This document shows, one piece after another, positions 37,045 to 45,447 of a stretch of 63,765 nucleotides of DNA. A model generated the notes under the pieces. The model was not told where the DNA came from. It worked only from the letters and a program-made list of their open reading frames with translations, and did no database searches. The stretch's first letter is position 1. Each line of letters opens with the position of its first letter. Where the stretch lies: positions 1-63,765 of IMG/VR virus record IMGVR_UViG_3300020220_005971; one strand, written 5' to 3'. The position numbers were made by a program, and so were the translations under genes. The DNA comes from a virus.

Positions 37045-37209
37045 TTAGGATTTGTTTTTGTTGTAATATTTCTCGATAGTTTTTTTGATGGCTGACTTCA
37101 CATCTTCATTAACTTGTTTCGCAAGTTGAACTTTTTGTGCTTTGACTTCTTGTGGTGTTGGAGGAGTCTGATTATTTTGGTTGCCTTTATTTTTACATCC
37201 GCATCCCAT
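37045..37209 (-). CDS. 54-aa MGCGCK-type small protein
   Basis: Minus-strand ATG 37209 encodes MGCGCKNKGNQNNQTPPTPQ followed by a basic helix (KAQKVQLAKQVNEDVKSAIK) and ends NKNKS. Two early cysteines and a Pro/Gln linker. A terminator follows 30 nt after its stop, and an ATATTTAT motif (37241-37248, minus) precedes it by 31 nt, so it looks like a real one-gene unit. Function unknown. Confidence 0.6.
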   Translation of the reverse strand: MGCGCKNKGNQNNQTPPTPQEVKAQKVQLAKQVNEDVKSAIKKTIEKYYNKNKS

Positions 37210-37277
37210 GATTGGTAATTTTTAAATTTTGTTTATGTAGATAAATATGTTTCTTTTCAAAATATAAATGTCTTTCA

Positions 37278-37285
37278 ATATTTAT
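37278..37285 (+). promoter_or_regulatory. ATATTTAT motif
   Basis: CAATATTTATTAAAT ends 15 nt before the ATG at 37301. A minus-strand copy at 37241-37248 faces the other way, giving a divergent pair. Confidence 0.4.
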
Positions 37286-37300
37286 TAAATAAAGAATTTG

Positions 37301-39067
37301 ATGTCAGAAAGAATTATTTTGGTTGAGAGTAGAGTGTCAGAGTTTAGAGATAAATTTAATAAGAAATTTTCTCAAGACCAAATGATAAAAATAGTAGATG
37401 AGATTCCATCCAAATACTATCAATGGGTAGGAAAAAACTTGGATCAAATAGGATTCAACACAAATTTTCCAATAATCAAAGGTCTTTTGGACTATTTTAA
37501 CAAATTCGGATCTAATTTACAAAAAACAGACATTTTCAATTACAAGTCAATCGACGAACTTAAAACAGCACTCGACCAATACGCTGAAAGACAAAGAAGG
37601 AACTACAAAAAAATTCAAGGTGCAAATATTGTTTATGAGTCTCCAAGATACTTGGTTGTCAACCCATTAAGTTTTGAATCATCTTGTTATTATGGTAAGG
37701 GGACTAAGTGGTGTACATCGGGACGTGATCAAGCTGATACATTTAACAAATATAATACTGAAGGTAAATTGTTTTACATAATAGACAAAACGCTACCATC
37801 TACAGATTTAAAATACAAGGTCGGTTTATCACTCAAATTTAACGGGGACGAGTCTTACTATGATGCGATAGATAATACACTCAGGGATTCTGTTCTATTT
37901 GAACAACCTGAGTTCAAAAAAATAATCGAAAAAATAAAGAACTACCTAAAATCTGAATACTCTGAACAAGTCAAAGTCGAAGAGGATAAGAAAAGAGAAA
38001 AAACAGAAAGGGATAGACTGAGACAATTAGAGATTAAAAAAATCAAGTTAGCCAAAAAACAGGAGGCCGATGAAAGGAGAGTTGAACAAGAATGGGCTTT
38101 AACAAACGATTTGGATGAAGAGGGTCAAAAAGCCTGGGCAATACTCAATTATTTAGAAAACGAGGGTGCTGATGTCAGGGACAAAGAACAGGAGGAAAGA
38201 TTATCTGAGATTCAAGTACAATTGGATCGTTTGAATGTAGAATATGATGCTTCAGAAAACTTTGATTCTGAGATTTATGATCAAATAACAGAATTGGAGG
38301 ATGAACGAGACGAGATCTTGAAAATGATAGACGTTTATTACATTGTTCCAATGAAATATGAACACTATGGACTTTCTCAATTTGAGGTAGATCATGATGA
38401 TTTCTATGGTCAGACATATGCCGTTGGAAATGAATCTGAAGTAGAAGAAGCCGCTATAGATTATGTTGATGGATTGGTAGATGAAATTGGAATTGCGGGA
38501 TTTAACAAAAGTTTTTATTCAAATTTCATTGATGAAGATGCGGTATTGGATCATGCCCGAGGTTGGTATGATGATGATCTTTCTCAAAACCCTGAGGCTT
38601 ATTTAGATGATGAAGATAGGATGCTCAGTGATGGACAAATGGACCAAATATTATTTAAAAAATCAACTATCACAAAATTGGAGGCTCAAATGGAAATACT
38701 TGAAAAATTATCCTTGGATATTGAAGATGAAGAACAGATTTCAAGCTTAGAAGATAGTGTAACAGAATTAGAGGAAAAAATTGAGGAACTAAAATCAGAT
38801 ATTGAAGATATAGAAACAGCTCCAGAGGGTGATTGGCCAGATGAATTAATTGACAAAAAGCTTGAGGATTTGTTGAGTGATGTTGAAAGAAACATAGAAT
38901 ATTACATGGAAGATAATGGACTAAACATAGAAGACTTTATTGATATGGATAAATTCAAGCAAGCAGTTGTAGATGAGGACGGTTATGGACAGTTAAGCCC
39001 ATATGATGGAACTTATGAGATATTTAATGTCATGGGTACAGAATACTATGTTTTCAGAATTGATTAA
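37301..39067 (+). CDS. WCT-motif domain protein with acidic coiled coil
   Basis: 588 aa from ATG 37301. N-terminal tag-like SERIILVESRVSEF (L-V-E/S). Domain at about 105-215: SSCYYGKGTKWCTSGRDQAD, then KLFYIIDK and VGLSLKFNGDESYYD; this is the clearest version of the domain also seen in 2258 and 17637 proteins. A charged coiled coil follows (KKREKTERDRLRQLEIKKIK). The rest is very acidic with a second coiled coil near 465-510. Ends in a small beta part (GTEYYVFRID). Probably a packaged virion protein; activity of the domain unknown. Confidence 0.6.
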   Translation: MSERIILVESRVSEFRDKFNKKFSQDQMIKIVDEIPSKYYQWVGKNLDQIGFNTNFPIIKGLLDYFNKFGSNLQKTDIFNYKSIDELKTALDQYAERQRRNYKKIQGANIVYESPRYLVVNPLSFESSCYYGKGTKWCTSGRDQADTFNKYNTEGKLFYIIDKTLPSTDLKYKVGLSLKFNGDESYYDAIDNTLRDSVLFEQPEFKKIIEKIKNYLKSEYSEQVKVEEDKKREKTERDRLRQLEIKKIKLAKKQEADERRVEQEWALTNDLDEEGQKAWAILNYLENEGADVRDKEQEERLSEIQVQLDRLNVEYDASENFDSEIYDQITELEDERDEILKMIDVYYIVPMKYEHYGLSQFEVDHDDFYGQTYAVGNESEVEEAAIDYVDGLVDEIGIAGFNKSFYSNFIDEDAVLDHARGWYDDDLSQNPEAYLDDEDRMLSDGQMDQILFKKSTITKLEAQMEILEKLSLDIEDEEQISSLEDSVTELEEKIEELKSDIEDIETAPEGDWPDELIDKKLEDLLSDVERNIEYYMEDNGLNIEDFIDMDKFKQAVVDEDGYGQLSPYDGTYEIFNVMGTEYYVFRID

Positions 39068-39093
39068 CAATTTTATGAACTTATATTTTCCTT

Positions 39094-39867
39094 ATGATGA
39101 CAAGAACGAAAAAAAGTTCCTTTCAATTGGATCCCGAATGGATATACAAAGAACCAATTGATTTTGAACATAAGAAATATACATTATTAGCGTATCTTCA
39201 AAAGTGTGATCGTAGATTTGATGAACTTAAAATCTACCCTGACTTTGTAGAACTTTCCTTGCACTTGGCAAATCTTCAATCTTTGTCTAAAGAAAATACG
39301 TTGTTGACCATCAAGAAAAACCTATCATCATATGATGATGAAATTCTATTCAAAGATCTTGTGCCAAAAATACCACCAAAACTTCGAGATGAACAACAAA
39401 AAGAAATTGACAAAACAGTAAAATATTCAGGGCAAAAGATTTACGAGGCATTCGAAATAGCAAAATCAATTTGGAATGTTGCTCATGACTCGATATCTGT
39501 GCAAATAAGAAAAAATAAAACCAGACTTGAAGATGGAAGAGGTTATATTTTTCATAGGAAAAAATTTGAAGATCAAATTTATTTGTGGGAATATGAAATA
39601 AGAAAAGAGGTAACTGATGACCATTATAGTAAGACGTTTTTAAACTTTATTTTTTCAGGAGGAACAGATGAGAAATCTTTTGTCGAATTAATAGAGGAAA
39701 ATTCCACGTGGAGTAACACAGATTTTTATAAAGAAATTCCGGTATTTGAAGTCAAATGTAGCCAAGACTTTCCATTTGAAGAAACTTTCATTCCAATGAT
39801 GAAAAGAGCTCTTATGGCTTACATATTTCAGATTGTTAATTTGAAAAAAATTCACAATTTGGAATAG
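39094..39867 (+). CDS. Hypothetical phage protein
   Basis: 257 aa (two adjacent ATGs, 39094 and 39097). Opens KKSSFQLDPEWIYKEPIDFE, continues with helices (LLAYLQKCDRRFDELKIYPD), and a C-terminal mixed part ending LMAYIFQIVNLKKIHNLE. The conserved-looking aromatic/acidic opening suggests a widespread phage family without known role. A TATATTTTC element lies about 5 nt before the start. Confidence 0.6.
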   Translation: MMTRTKKSSFQLDPEWIYKEPIDFEHKKYTLLAYLQKCDRRFDELKIYPDFVELSLHLANLQSLSKENTLLTIKKNLSSYDDEILFKDLVPKIPPKLRDEQQKEIDKTVKYSGQKIYEAFEIAKSIWNVAHDSISVQIRKNKTRLEDGRGYIFHRKKFEDQIYLWEYEIRKEVTDDHYSKTFLNFIFSGGTDEKSFVELIEENSTWSNTDFYKEIPVFEVKCSQDFPFEETFIPMMKRALMAYIFQIVNLKKIHNLE

Positions 39868-39881
39868 TTAATACTTTTTTT

Positions 39882-39889
39882 TACATTTG
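39882..39889 (+). promoter_or_regulatory. Bacteroidota-type -7 element TACATTTG
   Basis: TACATTTG matches TAnnTTTG and lies 5 nt before the ATG at 39895. Confidence 0.4.
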
Positions 39890-39894
39890 TTCTT

Positions 39895-40107
39895 ATGGGA
39901 TTCAACAGAAGATATCTTGACAAAGAAAAATGTTTTCATTTTCTCAGAACTTCTTCATTACTCAATCTTTACGGAAAAAGTGATATTTTAATTTTTGAGG
40001 ACGAGGAAAGTAGTAATATTTATGAAATGTTTAAAGAAGGTAAAACAGAAAAAGAAATAGCCGAACATTATGGTTTACAAAACATTAATCCCTCAAATAA
40101 CGGATAA
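39895..40107 (+). CDS. Small protein with HTH-like C-terminal segment
   Basis: 70 aa. The end MFKEGKTEKEIAEHYGLQNI looks like a short helix-turn-helix recognition unit (EGKTxxEIAxxYGL). The first half is mixed (CFHFLRTSSLLNLYGKSDIL). It overlaps the fucosyltransferase-like gene by 38 nt. Possibly a small regulator; uncertain. Confidence 0.45.
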   Translation: MGFNRRYLDKEKCFHFLRTSSLLNLYGKSDILIFEDEESSNIYEMFKEGKTEKEIAEHYGLQNINPSNNG

Positions 40108-40996
40108 AACTGGATCCGTTTTACTCATGGGTGGTGTTGGTAATCTAATGTTTCAAATATCAGCATTATTATCATATGCGAAAGATAATCCAAAAGTTGA
40201 ACCTGTATTAGGTTATTGGTTATCTCATCAATCAGAGTTTTCCTTACAATCTAATATCACCCAAACTTCAAAAAGAAATCATCATTTCGATCCTTGGGGT
40301 GGGCACGAAGTAAAAGATAGAGGTATAAGTTTAGGCGATATATTTCCAAATTTACCATGGTTTTATGGAAGACCCGAGGCTTTCATTTGGGATTTAGATC
40401 AGAGACTTGCTTGGGAGTATGACACTGGGTCGGGTGGAGAATTTATTCCCATAAAAGAAATAACAAACACACCTTTTCTAATTCAAGGATACTTCTTCAA
40501 TAAAAATTATTGGCATCATAATCGAGAATATCTACTAAATTTTTTTCAACCCAACACCAATATACTAGATTATCTCCATAAAAACTATTCTAAGACTTTC
40601 AGAAATCCAACAACATCTCTTCATATGAGGATGGGTAATAATAATGATTTCATTTCACCTATTATCCCTCCAATTGAATGGTATGAATATGTATTAAGTC
40701 TCTTATCTACTGATGATCAAATACTTCTATTTACAGATAATAAAGAAAAGTCAAGTTTTTTACTTAATAAACTAGACATTAATAAGGAAAGAATTATGTT
40801 TATAGATGAAGATCCACATGTTTCAATGTTAATGATGGCAAAATGTGACAAACATATTCTCTCAAACTCCACATTATCTTTTTGGGGAGCATACCTTGAT
40901 AATAAGCAAGAAAATTCCGATACTTACATTCACGAATCTTTTTTTCAATATCATCCAAAATCTATGATTCCATATGATTCTTGGAGAATAAATTAA
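40070..40996 (+). CDS. GT11 (alpha-1,2-fucosyltransferase-like) glycosyltransferase
   Basis: 308 aa. GGVGNLMFQISALLSYA (residues 21-37) corresponds to GT11 motif GGLGNQMFQYA; LHMRMGNNNDF (His185, Arg187) corresponds to the GDP-fucose-binding HxRRGDY; LSNSTLSFWGAYL near 265-277 corresponds to SNSSFSWWGAYL. GT11 enzymes transfer fucose or a related sugar from a GDP-sugar. Divergent positions (MRMGNN for RRGDY) leave donor and linkage open. Targets could be host surface glycan or phage fibres. Confidence 0.75.
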   Translation: MVYKTLIPQITDKTGSVLLMGGVGNLMFQISALLSYAKDNPKVEPVLGYWLSHQSEFSLQSNITQTSKRNHHFDPWGGHEVKDRGISLGDIFPNLPWFYGRPEAFIWDLDQRLAWEYDTGSGGEFIPIKEITNTPFLIQGYFFNKNYWHHNREYLLNFFQPNTNILDYLHKNYSKTFRNPTTSLHMRMGNNNDFISPIIPPIEWYEYVLSLLSTDDQILLFTDNKEKSSFLLNKLDINKERIMFIDEDPHVSMLMMAKCDKHILSNSTLSFWGAYLDNKQENSDTYIHESFFQYHPKSMIPYDSWRIN

Positions 40997-41011
40997 ACAT
41001 GGAGGTAAACT

Positions 41012-41269
41012 ATGAAGTGTATTAAAGCAATTAGAGAGTCAAAAAACGTAGAAGTCGGTGACATCAAAAGAGTTGATGACAAAACCGCAATAAATATGGT
41101 AGGAATTAGTTGGGAATATGTTTCCAAAACCGAGTGGAAAAAATGGAAAGGTGTAAAAACTGAACCCAAAGAAGAAACTTATCAATACAAGAAAAAATCA
41201 AACCCCAAACAGATGAATGGTGTGCCATCAAATGAACCATTTATAAAAACAAGAAAAAAATTTAAATAA
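41012..41269 (+). CDS. Small basic hypothetical protein
   Basis: 85 aa (MKCIKAIRESKNVEVGDIKR). N-terminal SH3-like strand pattern (EVGDIKRVDDKTAINMVGIS), basic low-complexity tail. It has a rare clear Shine-Dalgarno in this window, GGAGG 7 nt before ATG. Stop and next start overlap. Confidence 0.55.
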   Translation: MKCIKAIRESKNVEVGDIKRVDDKTAINMVGISWEYVSKTEWKKWKGVKTEPKEETYQYKKKSNPKQMNGVPSNEPFIKTRKKFK

Positions 41270-41484
41270 TGTCAAACGTACAAGTCTATTTATTTGAAAT
41301 GCTCCGTCAAGAGGCGGAGGCACAGAAAGCCAAAGCCCTTTTGACTTTGGAATTATTATCAAACCACGCAGTAGGTATTGGAGATCATTCAACAGCAGAT
41401 TTCTATAAAAACGCTGAGGAAGCACTTCAGATGTTAGCTGATGCTGACGATAAACTCGACGCGATTCAAAAATACTTTAGTTAA
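41269..41484 (+). CDS. Conserved small helical phage protein
   Basis: 71 aa (MSNVQVYLFEMLRQEAEAQK ... GIGDHSTADFYKNAEEALQM). Fully helical with a central GIGDHS turn. This pattern recurs in T4-type phages, but no function is known. Its TAA shares a base with the next ATG. Confidence 0.6.
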   Translation: MSNVQVYLFEMLRQEAEAQKAKALLTLELLSNHAVGIGDHSTADFYKNAEEALQMLADADDKLDAIQKYFS

Positions 41485-41624
41485 TGAAAAAAATCCTGAA
41501 AAAACTCGAGTGGTGGTTTGATTACTACATTATGTGGATGCTTTATAATGGGAACAAAACACATAGATACATCGATTACATGGAAAAAAAGTGGGGGAAG
41601 AAAAAAAATGAACACGAAAGTTGA
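41484..41624 (+). CDS. 46-aa small basic protein
   Basis: ATG 41484 to TGA 41622: MKKILKKLEWWFDYYIMWML followed by YNGNKTHRYIDYMEKKWGKK. One amphipathic or membrane-proximal helix, then basic residues. Stop/start overlaps at both ends make it part of the 41012-43557 gene chain. Confidence 0.55.
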   Translation: MKKILKKLEWWFDYYIMWMLYNGNKTHRYIDYMEKKWGKKKNEHES

Positions 41625-41838
41625 AATGGTCAATCACCCTCATCATTATGGAGGTGAAGAAAACCCTTATGAAGTAATTAAAGTTTGTGAAGCTTGGGAT
41701 TTAGATAAAGATGCATATCTTTTCAACGTGGTAAAATACGTGGTCAGAGCAGGTAAAAAAAATTCTTCCAAGGAATTAGAAGACCTCAAAAAAGCCGCTT
41801 TCTATTTGAACAGAAAAATTGAAAACTTAGAAAAATGA
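41608..41838 (+). CDS. DUF3310 protein
   Basis: 76 aa from ATG 41608. VNHPHHYGGEENPYEVIKVC and VVKYVVRAGKKNSSKELEDL match DUF3310, a small family almost confined to phages and found near nucleotide-metabolism genes. An upstream in-frame start (41518) would add unrelated residues. Activity unknown. Overlaps the next gene by 4 nt. Confidence 0.85.
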   Translation: MNTKVEMVNHPHHYGGEENPYEVIKVCEAWDLDKDAYLFNVVKYVVRAGKKNSSKELEDLKKAAFYLNRKIENLEK

Positions 41839-42275
41839 TTATTTGGTTTACAGGACAACCAGGGTCTGGTAAAACAACCATTTGTGAAAGGATAATTTGG
41901 GAAAAACCAAGTTTCTTCCATATCGATGGGGATGACTTGAGAAATTTATTCGAAAATAAAGATTATTCTGAAACAGGGAGAAGAAAAAATATTGAATTAG
42001 CACAACAAATTTCTGAATACCTTCATAATAAAAAAAGAGATGTTGTGGTATCATTAGTGTCCCCTTACAAAGACCAAAGAGACAAGTTTAAACAAAAAAT
42101 GGGGACTAATTTAGTCGAGATTTACATTCACACAAATGAACTGAGAGGAAGAGAGGATTTTTTTGTTGAAAATTATGAACCCCCAACTGAGAACTTTCTG
42201 AGTGTTGATACTACTGAGGAGGATGTTGAAGAATCAGTGTCAAAAGTATTAAAATATGCGGAAAATACACGTTGA
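41835..42275 (+). CDS. cysC: APS kinase-like P-loop kinase
   Basis: 146 aa. Walker A GQPGSGKTT (residues 7-15), IDGDDLR (30-36) and VSPYKDQRDK (75-84) are the characteristic motifs of adenylylsulfate kinase, which phosphorylates APS to PAPS, the universal sulfate donor. The usual CExRD is replaced by NELRGRED, so a different small substrate is possible. About 40 residues shorter than bacterial CysC. The two sulfotransferase-like genes in this window support the PAPS reading. Overlaps the following nucleotidyltransferase by 20 nt. Confidence 0.65.
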   Translation: MIIWFTGQPGSGKTTICERIIWEKPSFFHIDGDDLRNLFENKDYSETGRRKNIELAQQISEYLHNKKRDVVVSLVSPYKDQRDKFKQKMGTNLVEIYIHTNELRGREDFFVENYEPPTENFLSVDTTEEDVEESVSKVLKYAENTR

Positions 42276-42657
42276 GGGTGACCCAAAACTGAAAAATAGT
42301 GGTTCTAAACAATATTCCATGTTTATTGGTCGTTGGCAGCCGTGGCATTCAGGTCACAGGTGGTTAATTGATCAAAGGTTAAACGAGGGTAAGAATATTC
42401 TTATTTGTATTAGAGACATCGAACCTGACGAAAAAAATCCATTCAGTGCTTTAGAGGTTGAGGCAAACATAAAAAAAGAACTTTGGAAACTTGTTGGTGA
42501 TGAAAAAGTAAAAGTTGTAATTATACCTGACATAGAATCTGTAAATTTCGGTCGTGGTGTTGGTTATGACATTATTGAACATATACCCCCTCAAGAGGTT
42601 GGAGATATATCTGCGAGTAAGATTCGACAAGAAATGAGAGACGAGGGTAAATTATGA
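42256..42657 (+). CDS. HxGH nucleotidyltransferase (cytidylyltransferase-like)
   Basis: 133 aa. FIGRWQPWHSGHRWLID (HSGH at 31-34) and ISASKIRQEM near the C-terminus are the two signature motifs of the HxGH nucleotidyltransferase superfamily, which joins a nucleotide to a phosphate-bearing or sulfate substrate. Members include NMN and pantetheine-phosphate adenylyltransferases, CTP:glycerol-3-phosphate cytidylyltransferase and ATP sulfurylase. Overlap with the APS-kinase-like gene suggests a two-step nucleotide pathway. Substrate unknown. An alternative start is ATG 42319. Confidence 0.7.
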   Translation: MRKIHVEGDPKLKNSGSKQYSMFIGRWQPWHSGHRWLIDQRLNEGKNILICIRDIEPDEKNPFSALEVEANIKKELWKLVGDEKVKVVIIPDIESVNFGRGVGYDIIEHIPPQEVGDISASKIRQEMRDEGKL

Positions 42658-42682
42658 TGCACATAAAAATAAAATTGATCGT

Positions 42683-42690
42683 TATATTTG
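42683..42690 (+). promoter_or_regulatory. Bacteroidota-type -7 element TATATTTG
   Basis: TATATTTG (matches TAnnTTTG) lies 21 nt before the methylase ATG at 42712. Confidence 0.5.
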
Positions 42691-42711
42691 GCTTGGATAA
42701 TTTGTAAATTA

Positions 42712-43557
42712 ATGGAAACTAATAAAATAATAAATGGGGATTGTATAAAGGTAATGTCTGAAATGCCTGAAAAGTCAATTGATTTAATTGTGACTTCACC
42801 TCCATATGGAGTGGGTATTAAATACGATCAATTTGAAGATGATTTGGAATTTGATCAATATAGGACATTCTCAAATAATTGGTTAAGAGAAGCCTATCGT
42901 GTTTTGAAAGATGACGGTAGAATAGCTATTAATTTACCTTACGAAATCAATAGACAATCCAAGGGTGGTCGTATATTCATGGTTGCAGAGATTTGGAACA
43001 TTATGAAAAGTATAGGTTTCGGATTTTTTGGGGTAGTTGATCTCGAGGAGGAATCTCCCCATAGAAGTAAAACCACTGCATGGGGATCATGGATGTCTCC
43101 TTCAGCTCCATACATTTATAATCCGAAAGAGTGTGTAATTTTGGCATATAAAAAACATCATATCAAGAAAGTTAAAGGGGAACCTCAATGGTCTGCAGTC
43201 ATGGTGGAGCAAGAAGACGGAAAAGAGAAGAAAACATATACCGAAGATCAAAAAAAAGAGTTTATCGATTTGGTATATGGACAATGGAAGTACTTTGCGG
43301 ACACAAAACAATTGACAAAGGCAACATTCTCACTTGATATCCCAAATAACGCAATCAAAATTCTTACCTATAAAAATGAATTGATATTAGATCCTTTTGT
43401 AGGATCAGGCACAAGTTTGGTTGCTGCGGAAATTCAAGGAAGAAAATGGATTGGTATTGAATTATCTCCCAATTATTGTGAAATTGCCAAGAATAGGGTC
43501 AAAGCTTTCTTGGAAGAAAAAAATCAACCTGAGTTGGTATTTGAAAAGGGTTCGTAA
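42712..43557 (+). CDS. Beta-class DNA methyltransferase (N4-cytosine or N6-adenine)
   Basis: 281 aa from ATG 42712 (METNKIINGDCIKVMSEMPE). Catalytic motif IV is TSPPYGVG near residue 30; the SAM-binding motif I, DPFVGSGTSLVAAEIQGRKW, comes late (about 225). This order defines beta-class modification methylases of the N6_N4_Mtase family. No restriction enzyme lies next to it, so it probably protects phage DNA. It is the second DNA methylase in the window, unrelated in class to the D12 enzyme at 16754. Confidence 0.88.
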   Translation: METNKIINGDCIKVMSEMPEKSIDLIVTSPPYGVGIKYDQFEDDLEFDQYRTFSNNWLREAYRVLKDDGRIAINLPYEINRQSKGGRIFMVAEIWNIMKSIGFGFFGVVDLEEESPHRSKTTAWGSWMSPSAPYIYNPKECVILAYKKHHIKKVKGEPQWSAVMVEQEDGKEKKTYTEDQKKEFIDLVYGQWKYFADTKQLTKATFSLDIPNNAIKILTYKNELILDPFVGSGTSLVAAEIQGRKWIGIELSPNYCEIAKNRVKAFLEEKNQPELVFEKGS

Positions 43558-43570
43558 GAACCTTTTTTTT
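43544..43570 (+). terminator. Rho-independent terminator
   Basis: AAAAGGGTTC (43544-43553) pairs with GAACCTTTT (43558-43566) with one bulged G, followed by T's. It overlaps the methylase stop codon. Confidence 0.65.
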
Positions 43571-43579
43571 ATAATCTCT

Positions 43580-43587
43580 ATATTTAT
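43580..43587 (+). promoter_or_regulatory. ATATTTAT motif
   Basis: CTATATTTATAAAG ends 13 nt before the ATG at 43601, directly after a terminator. Confidence 0.45.
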
Positions 43588-43600
43588 AAAGAAAAAATAA

Positions 43601-44716
43601 ATGCCAGATTTTATATTAAGCCAAGACCAACTTCAACACATAGCTTTTTCTTTGAAATTAGAAAACGCACAGTCGCAGTGGAATCAATTTTCTGATCAAG
43701 AAAAACAGTTCGTTGTCGAGACTCTGAAAAAACTATATCCTAAAGTTAAAACACCTATAAATGAATCAAAATGGTATAACACACTGGGTGACATTCTTGG
43801 TATATTTGATCCTACTGGGGTTGTAGATTTCATCAATGGTATGTCTTATATCAATCAAGGTGATTACTTTTTTGGATTTCTTTCGATGGTTGCAGTTGTG
43901 CCTTACGTAGGTGACGTAGTAGCAAAACCACTATTAGGAGTTGGTAAATCGAGTAAACTATTCAAAGGGATGAACCAAGCATTAACTTTAGCTAAAAACG
44001 GAAAAACATTTGAGGCCGGTGTCGCCCTTGAAAAAGCGGGAAGGGTATCTCCGATGATGCAAAAGTTTATTAATAGCTCTATAACATGGGGTGGTAAACT
44101 AAAATCAGCAATTCAAAATGTTCCAGTAATTCCAGCTGGATTCAAAAAGGTACTTACGGATTGGATCGATTTATTTGTAAATGCAAGTAAAAAGTCGGCA
44201 GAAGCCAAAAGAGTTGCTGGTGGCTTTGCATCCAAGGTTGCATTTGCATCAAAAGATGACGCGGTAAAAATGATTCAGAAAATGAAGAATACCGTTTCCT
44301 CGAATACAGGAGTGTTTAAAAACTTCAAAGCTTCTGATCCGAGATGGATGGCAAAAAATTTTTGGCCAGGATTATCATGGAGTAAACTTGGACTAAACAG
44401 GGATTTAATAAGTCTCTTCAGACGAACTAAATTCTATGCAGGTCTTTTGGATTACATCGGAATTGGAAACTTTGTTGGACCCGATGAATTGGCGGCTAAA
44501 GTTCCAAACATTGATGAGAAATTTCAAGATTACGTTAATTCACCTGAAGGACAAAACATTTATAAACAAGAATTTCGAGAGCCGAAAGTAGACGTGACTT
44601 ATGATCCCGACCAGGACTCACAAACATCTTCTTCTGGAACCTCAACTCCTCAACCCTCAAGAGATCTTCTGAAAGACTTAATCTCAGGTGCTTTTTTCAG
44701 GACACCATTGGCTTAG
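43601..44716 (+). CDS. Virion-type protein with hydrophobic PTG-GD segment
   Basis: 371 aa. Opens FILSQDQLQHIAFSLKLENA. Residues 70-115 read GIFDPTGVVDFINGMSYINQ and then FFGFLSMVAVVPYVGDVVAK, a motif arrangement also seen just before toxin domains in polymorphic toxins and in phage ejected or pore-forming proteins. The middle is helical and basic (LTDWIDLFVNASKKSAEAKR); the end is Ser/Thr/Pro-rich. Start of the unit that includes the tag-bearing 45100 and 45447 genes. A role in injection is possible. Confidence 0.5.
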   Translation: MPDFILSQDQLQHIAFSLKLENAQSQWNQFSDQEKQFVVETLKKLYPKVKTPINESKWYNTLGDILGIFDPTGVVDFINGMSYINQGDYFFGFLSMVAVVPYVGDVVAKPLLGVGKSSKLFKGMNQALTLAKNGKTFEAGVALEKAGRVSPMMQKFINSSITWGGKLKSAIQNVPVIPAGFKKVLTDWIDLFVNASKKSAEAKRVAGGFASKVAFASKDDAVKMIQKMKNTVSSNTGVFKNFKASDPRWMAKNFWPGLSWSKLGLNRDLISLFRRTKFYAGLLDYIGIGNFVGPDELAAKVPNIDEKFQDYVNSPEGQNIYKQEFREPKVDVTYDPDQDSQTSSSGTSTPQPSRDLLKDLISGAFFRTPLA

Positions 44717-44726
44717 TAAATTGAAT

Positions 44727-45098
44727 ATGAAAGAAGAATTAATATTGAAACTATTCCAAATACAAAATCAATTTAGGTTTTTGCATTGGCAAACTTTTGG
44801 GGATGCTAAACATCGATCATATGGGAAAATTTACGCCTCAATTGATGAGAGTTTAGATCTATTTGCTGAAGCAATGATGGGAAAATATGGGAGACCACAA
44901 TTCCCTGAAGAGTTTGTTGTTGCCTTTCAAGATATCAAAGTTCTTAATCTACAAAAATTCATAGATGGTATTGTGGAGTTCTTGGTATCATTTTCGGAAG
45001 TTTTAGATAGTAAATATGACTCAGACCTTTTAAACATAAGAGATGAGATTTTAGCTCAGATTAATAAAACCAAGTTTTTACTAACATTGAAAAGTTAA
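44727..45098 (+). CDS. Ferritin-like four-helix protein (DUF5856-like)
   Basis: 123 aa from ATG 44727 (MKEELILKLFQIQNQFRFLH). HWQTFGDAKHRSYGKIYASI followed by DESLDLFAEAMMGKYGRP matches a phage family with Dps/ferritin-like topology: HW, H, E/D spaced as possible metal ligands on a helical bundle. Iron binding is not established. An upstream in-frame start at 44688 overlaps the previous gene and is less likely. Confidence 0.6.
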   Translation: MKEELILKLFQIQNQFRFLHWQTFGDAKHRSYGKIYASIDESLDLFAEAMMGKYGRPQFPEEFVVAFQDIKVLNLQKFIDGIVEFLVSFSEVLDSKYDSDLLNIRDEILAQINKTKFLLTLKS

Positions 45099-45099
45099 T

Positions 45100-45447
45100 A
45101 TGAAAAAAGTAATTAGAATAACTGAAAACGATTTGAAAACAATCGTTAAAAAAATAATTAAAGAGCAAAAAACCATAACCTTAGTTACCCCCGGCCAAAA
45201 TGCTGAAGCTGAGATTCTTGATAGGGGAGGAAAAAAGATACTCAAAGTTAGAACCGAAACAGGAAGAGAGCAAATTTTGACTGTAAAAACAACTCTTCCA
45301 ATTGGAAAGTTCCTTTTCGAGATGGGAGAAGATGGGAAAAGGATGTTTGGATTTGACCCAAAGACAAGAAAGAAAATCGAAATCTTCAGTATCTCTGATG
45401 TAGATGCCCTCGGAACCAAGGCAGTGCCTCGACCATCGATTAAGTAA
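45100..45447 (+). CDS. Small protein with ITENDLKTIVKKIIKE tag
   Basis: 115 aa. The first 23 residues, including IRITENDLKTIVKKIIKEQ, are a typical example of the amphipathic N-terminal element with [LI]-x-E sites seen repeatedly in this window. The rest is a small beta domain (AEILDRGGKKILKVRTETGR, ILTVKTTLPIGKFLFEM). Its stop overlaps the next start (TAATG). Probably packaged in the virion. Confidence 0.55.
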   Translation: MKKVIRITENDLKTIVKKIIKEQKTITLVTPGQNAEAEILDRGGKKILKVRTETGREQILTVKTTLPIGKFLFEMGEDGKRMFGFDPKTRKKIEIFSISDVDALGTKAVPRPSIK

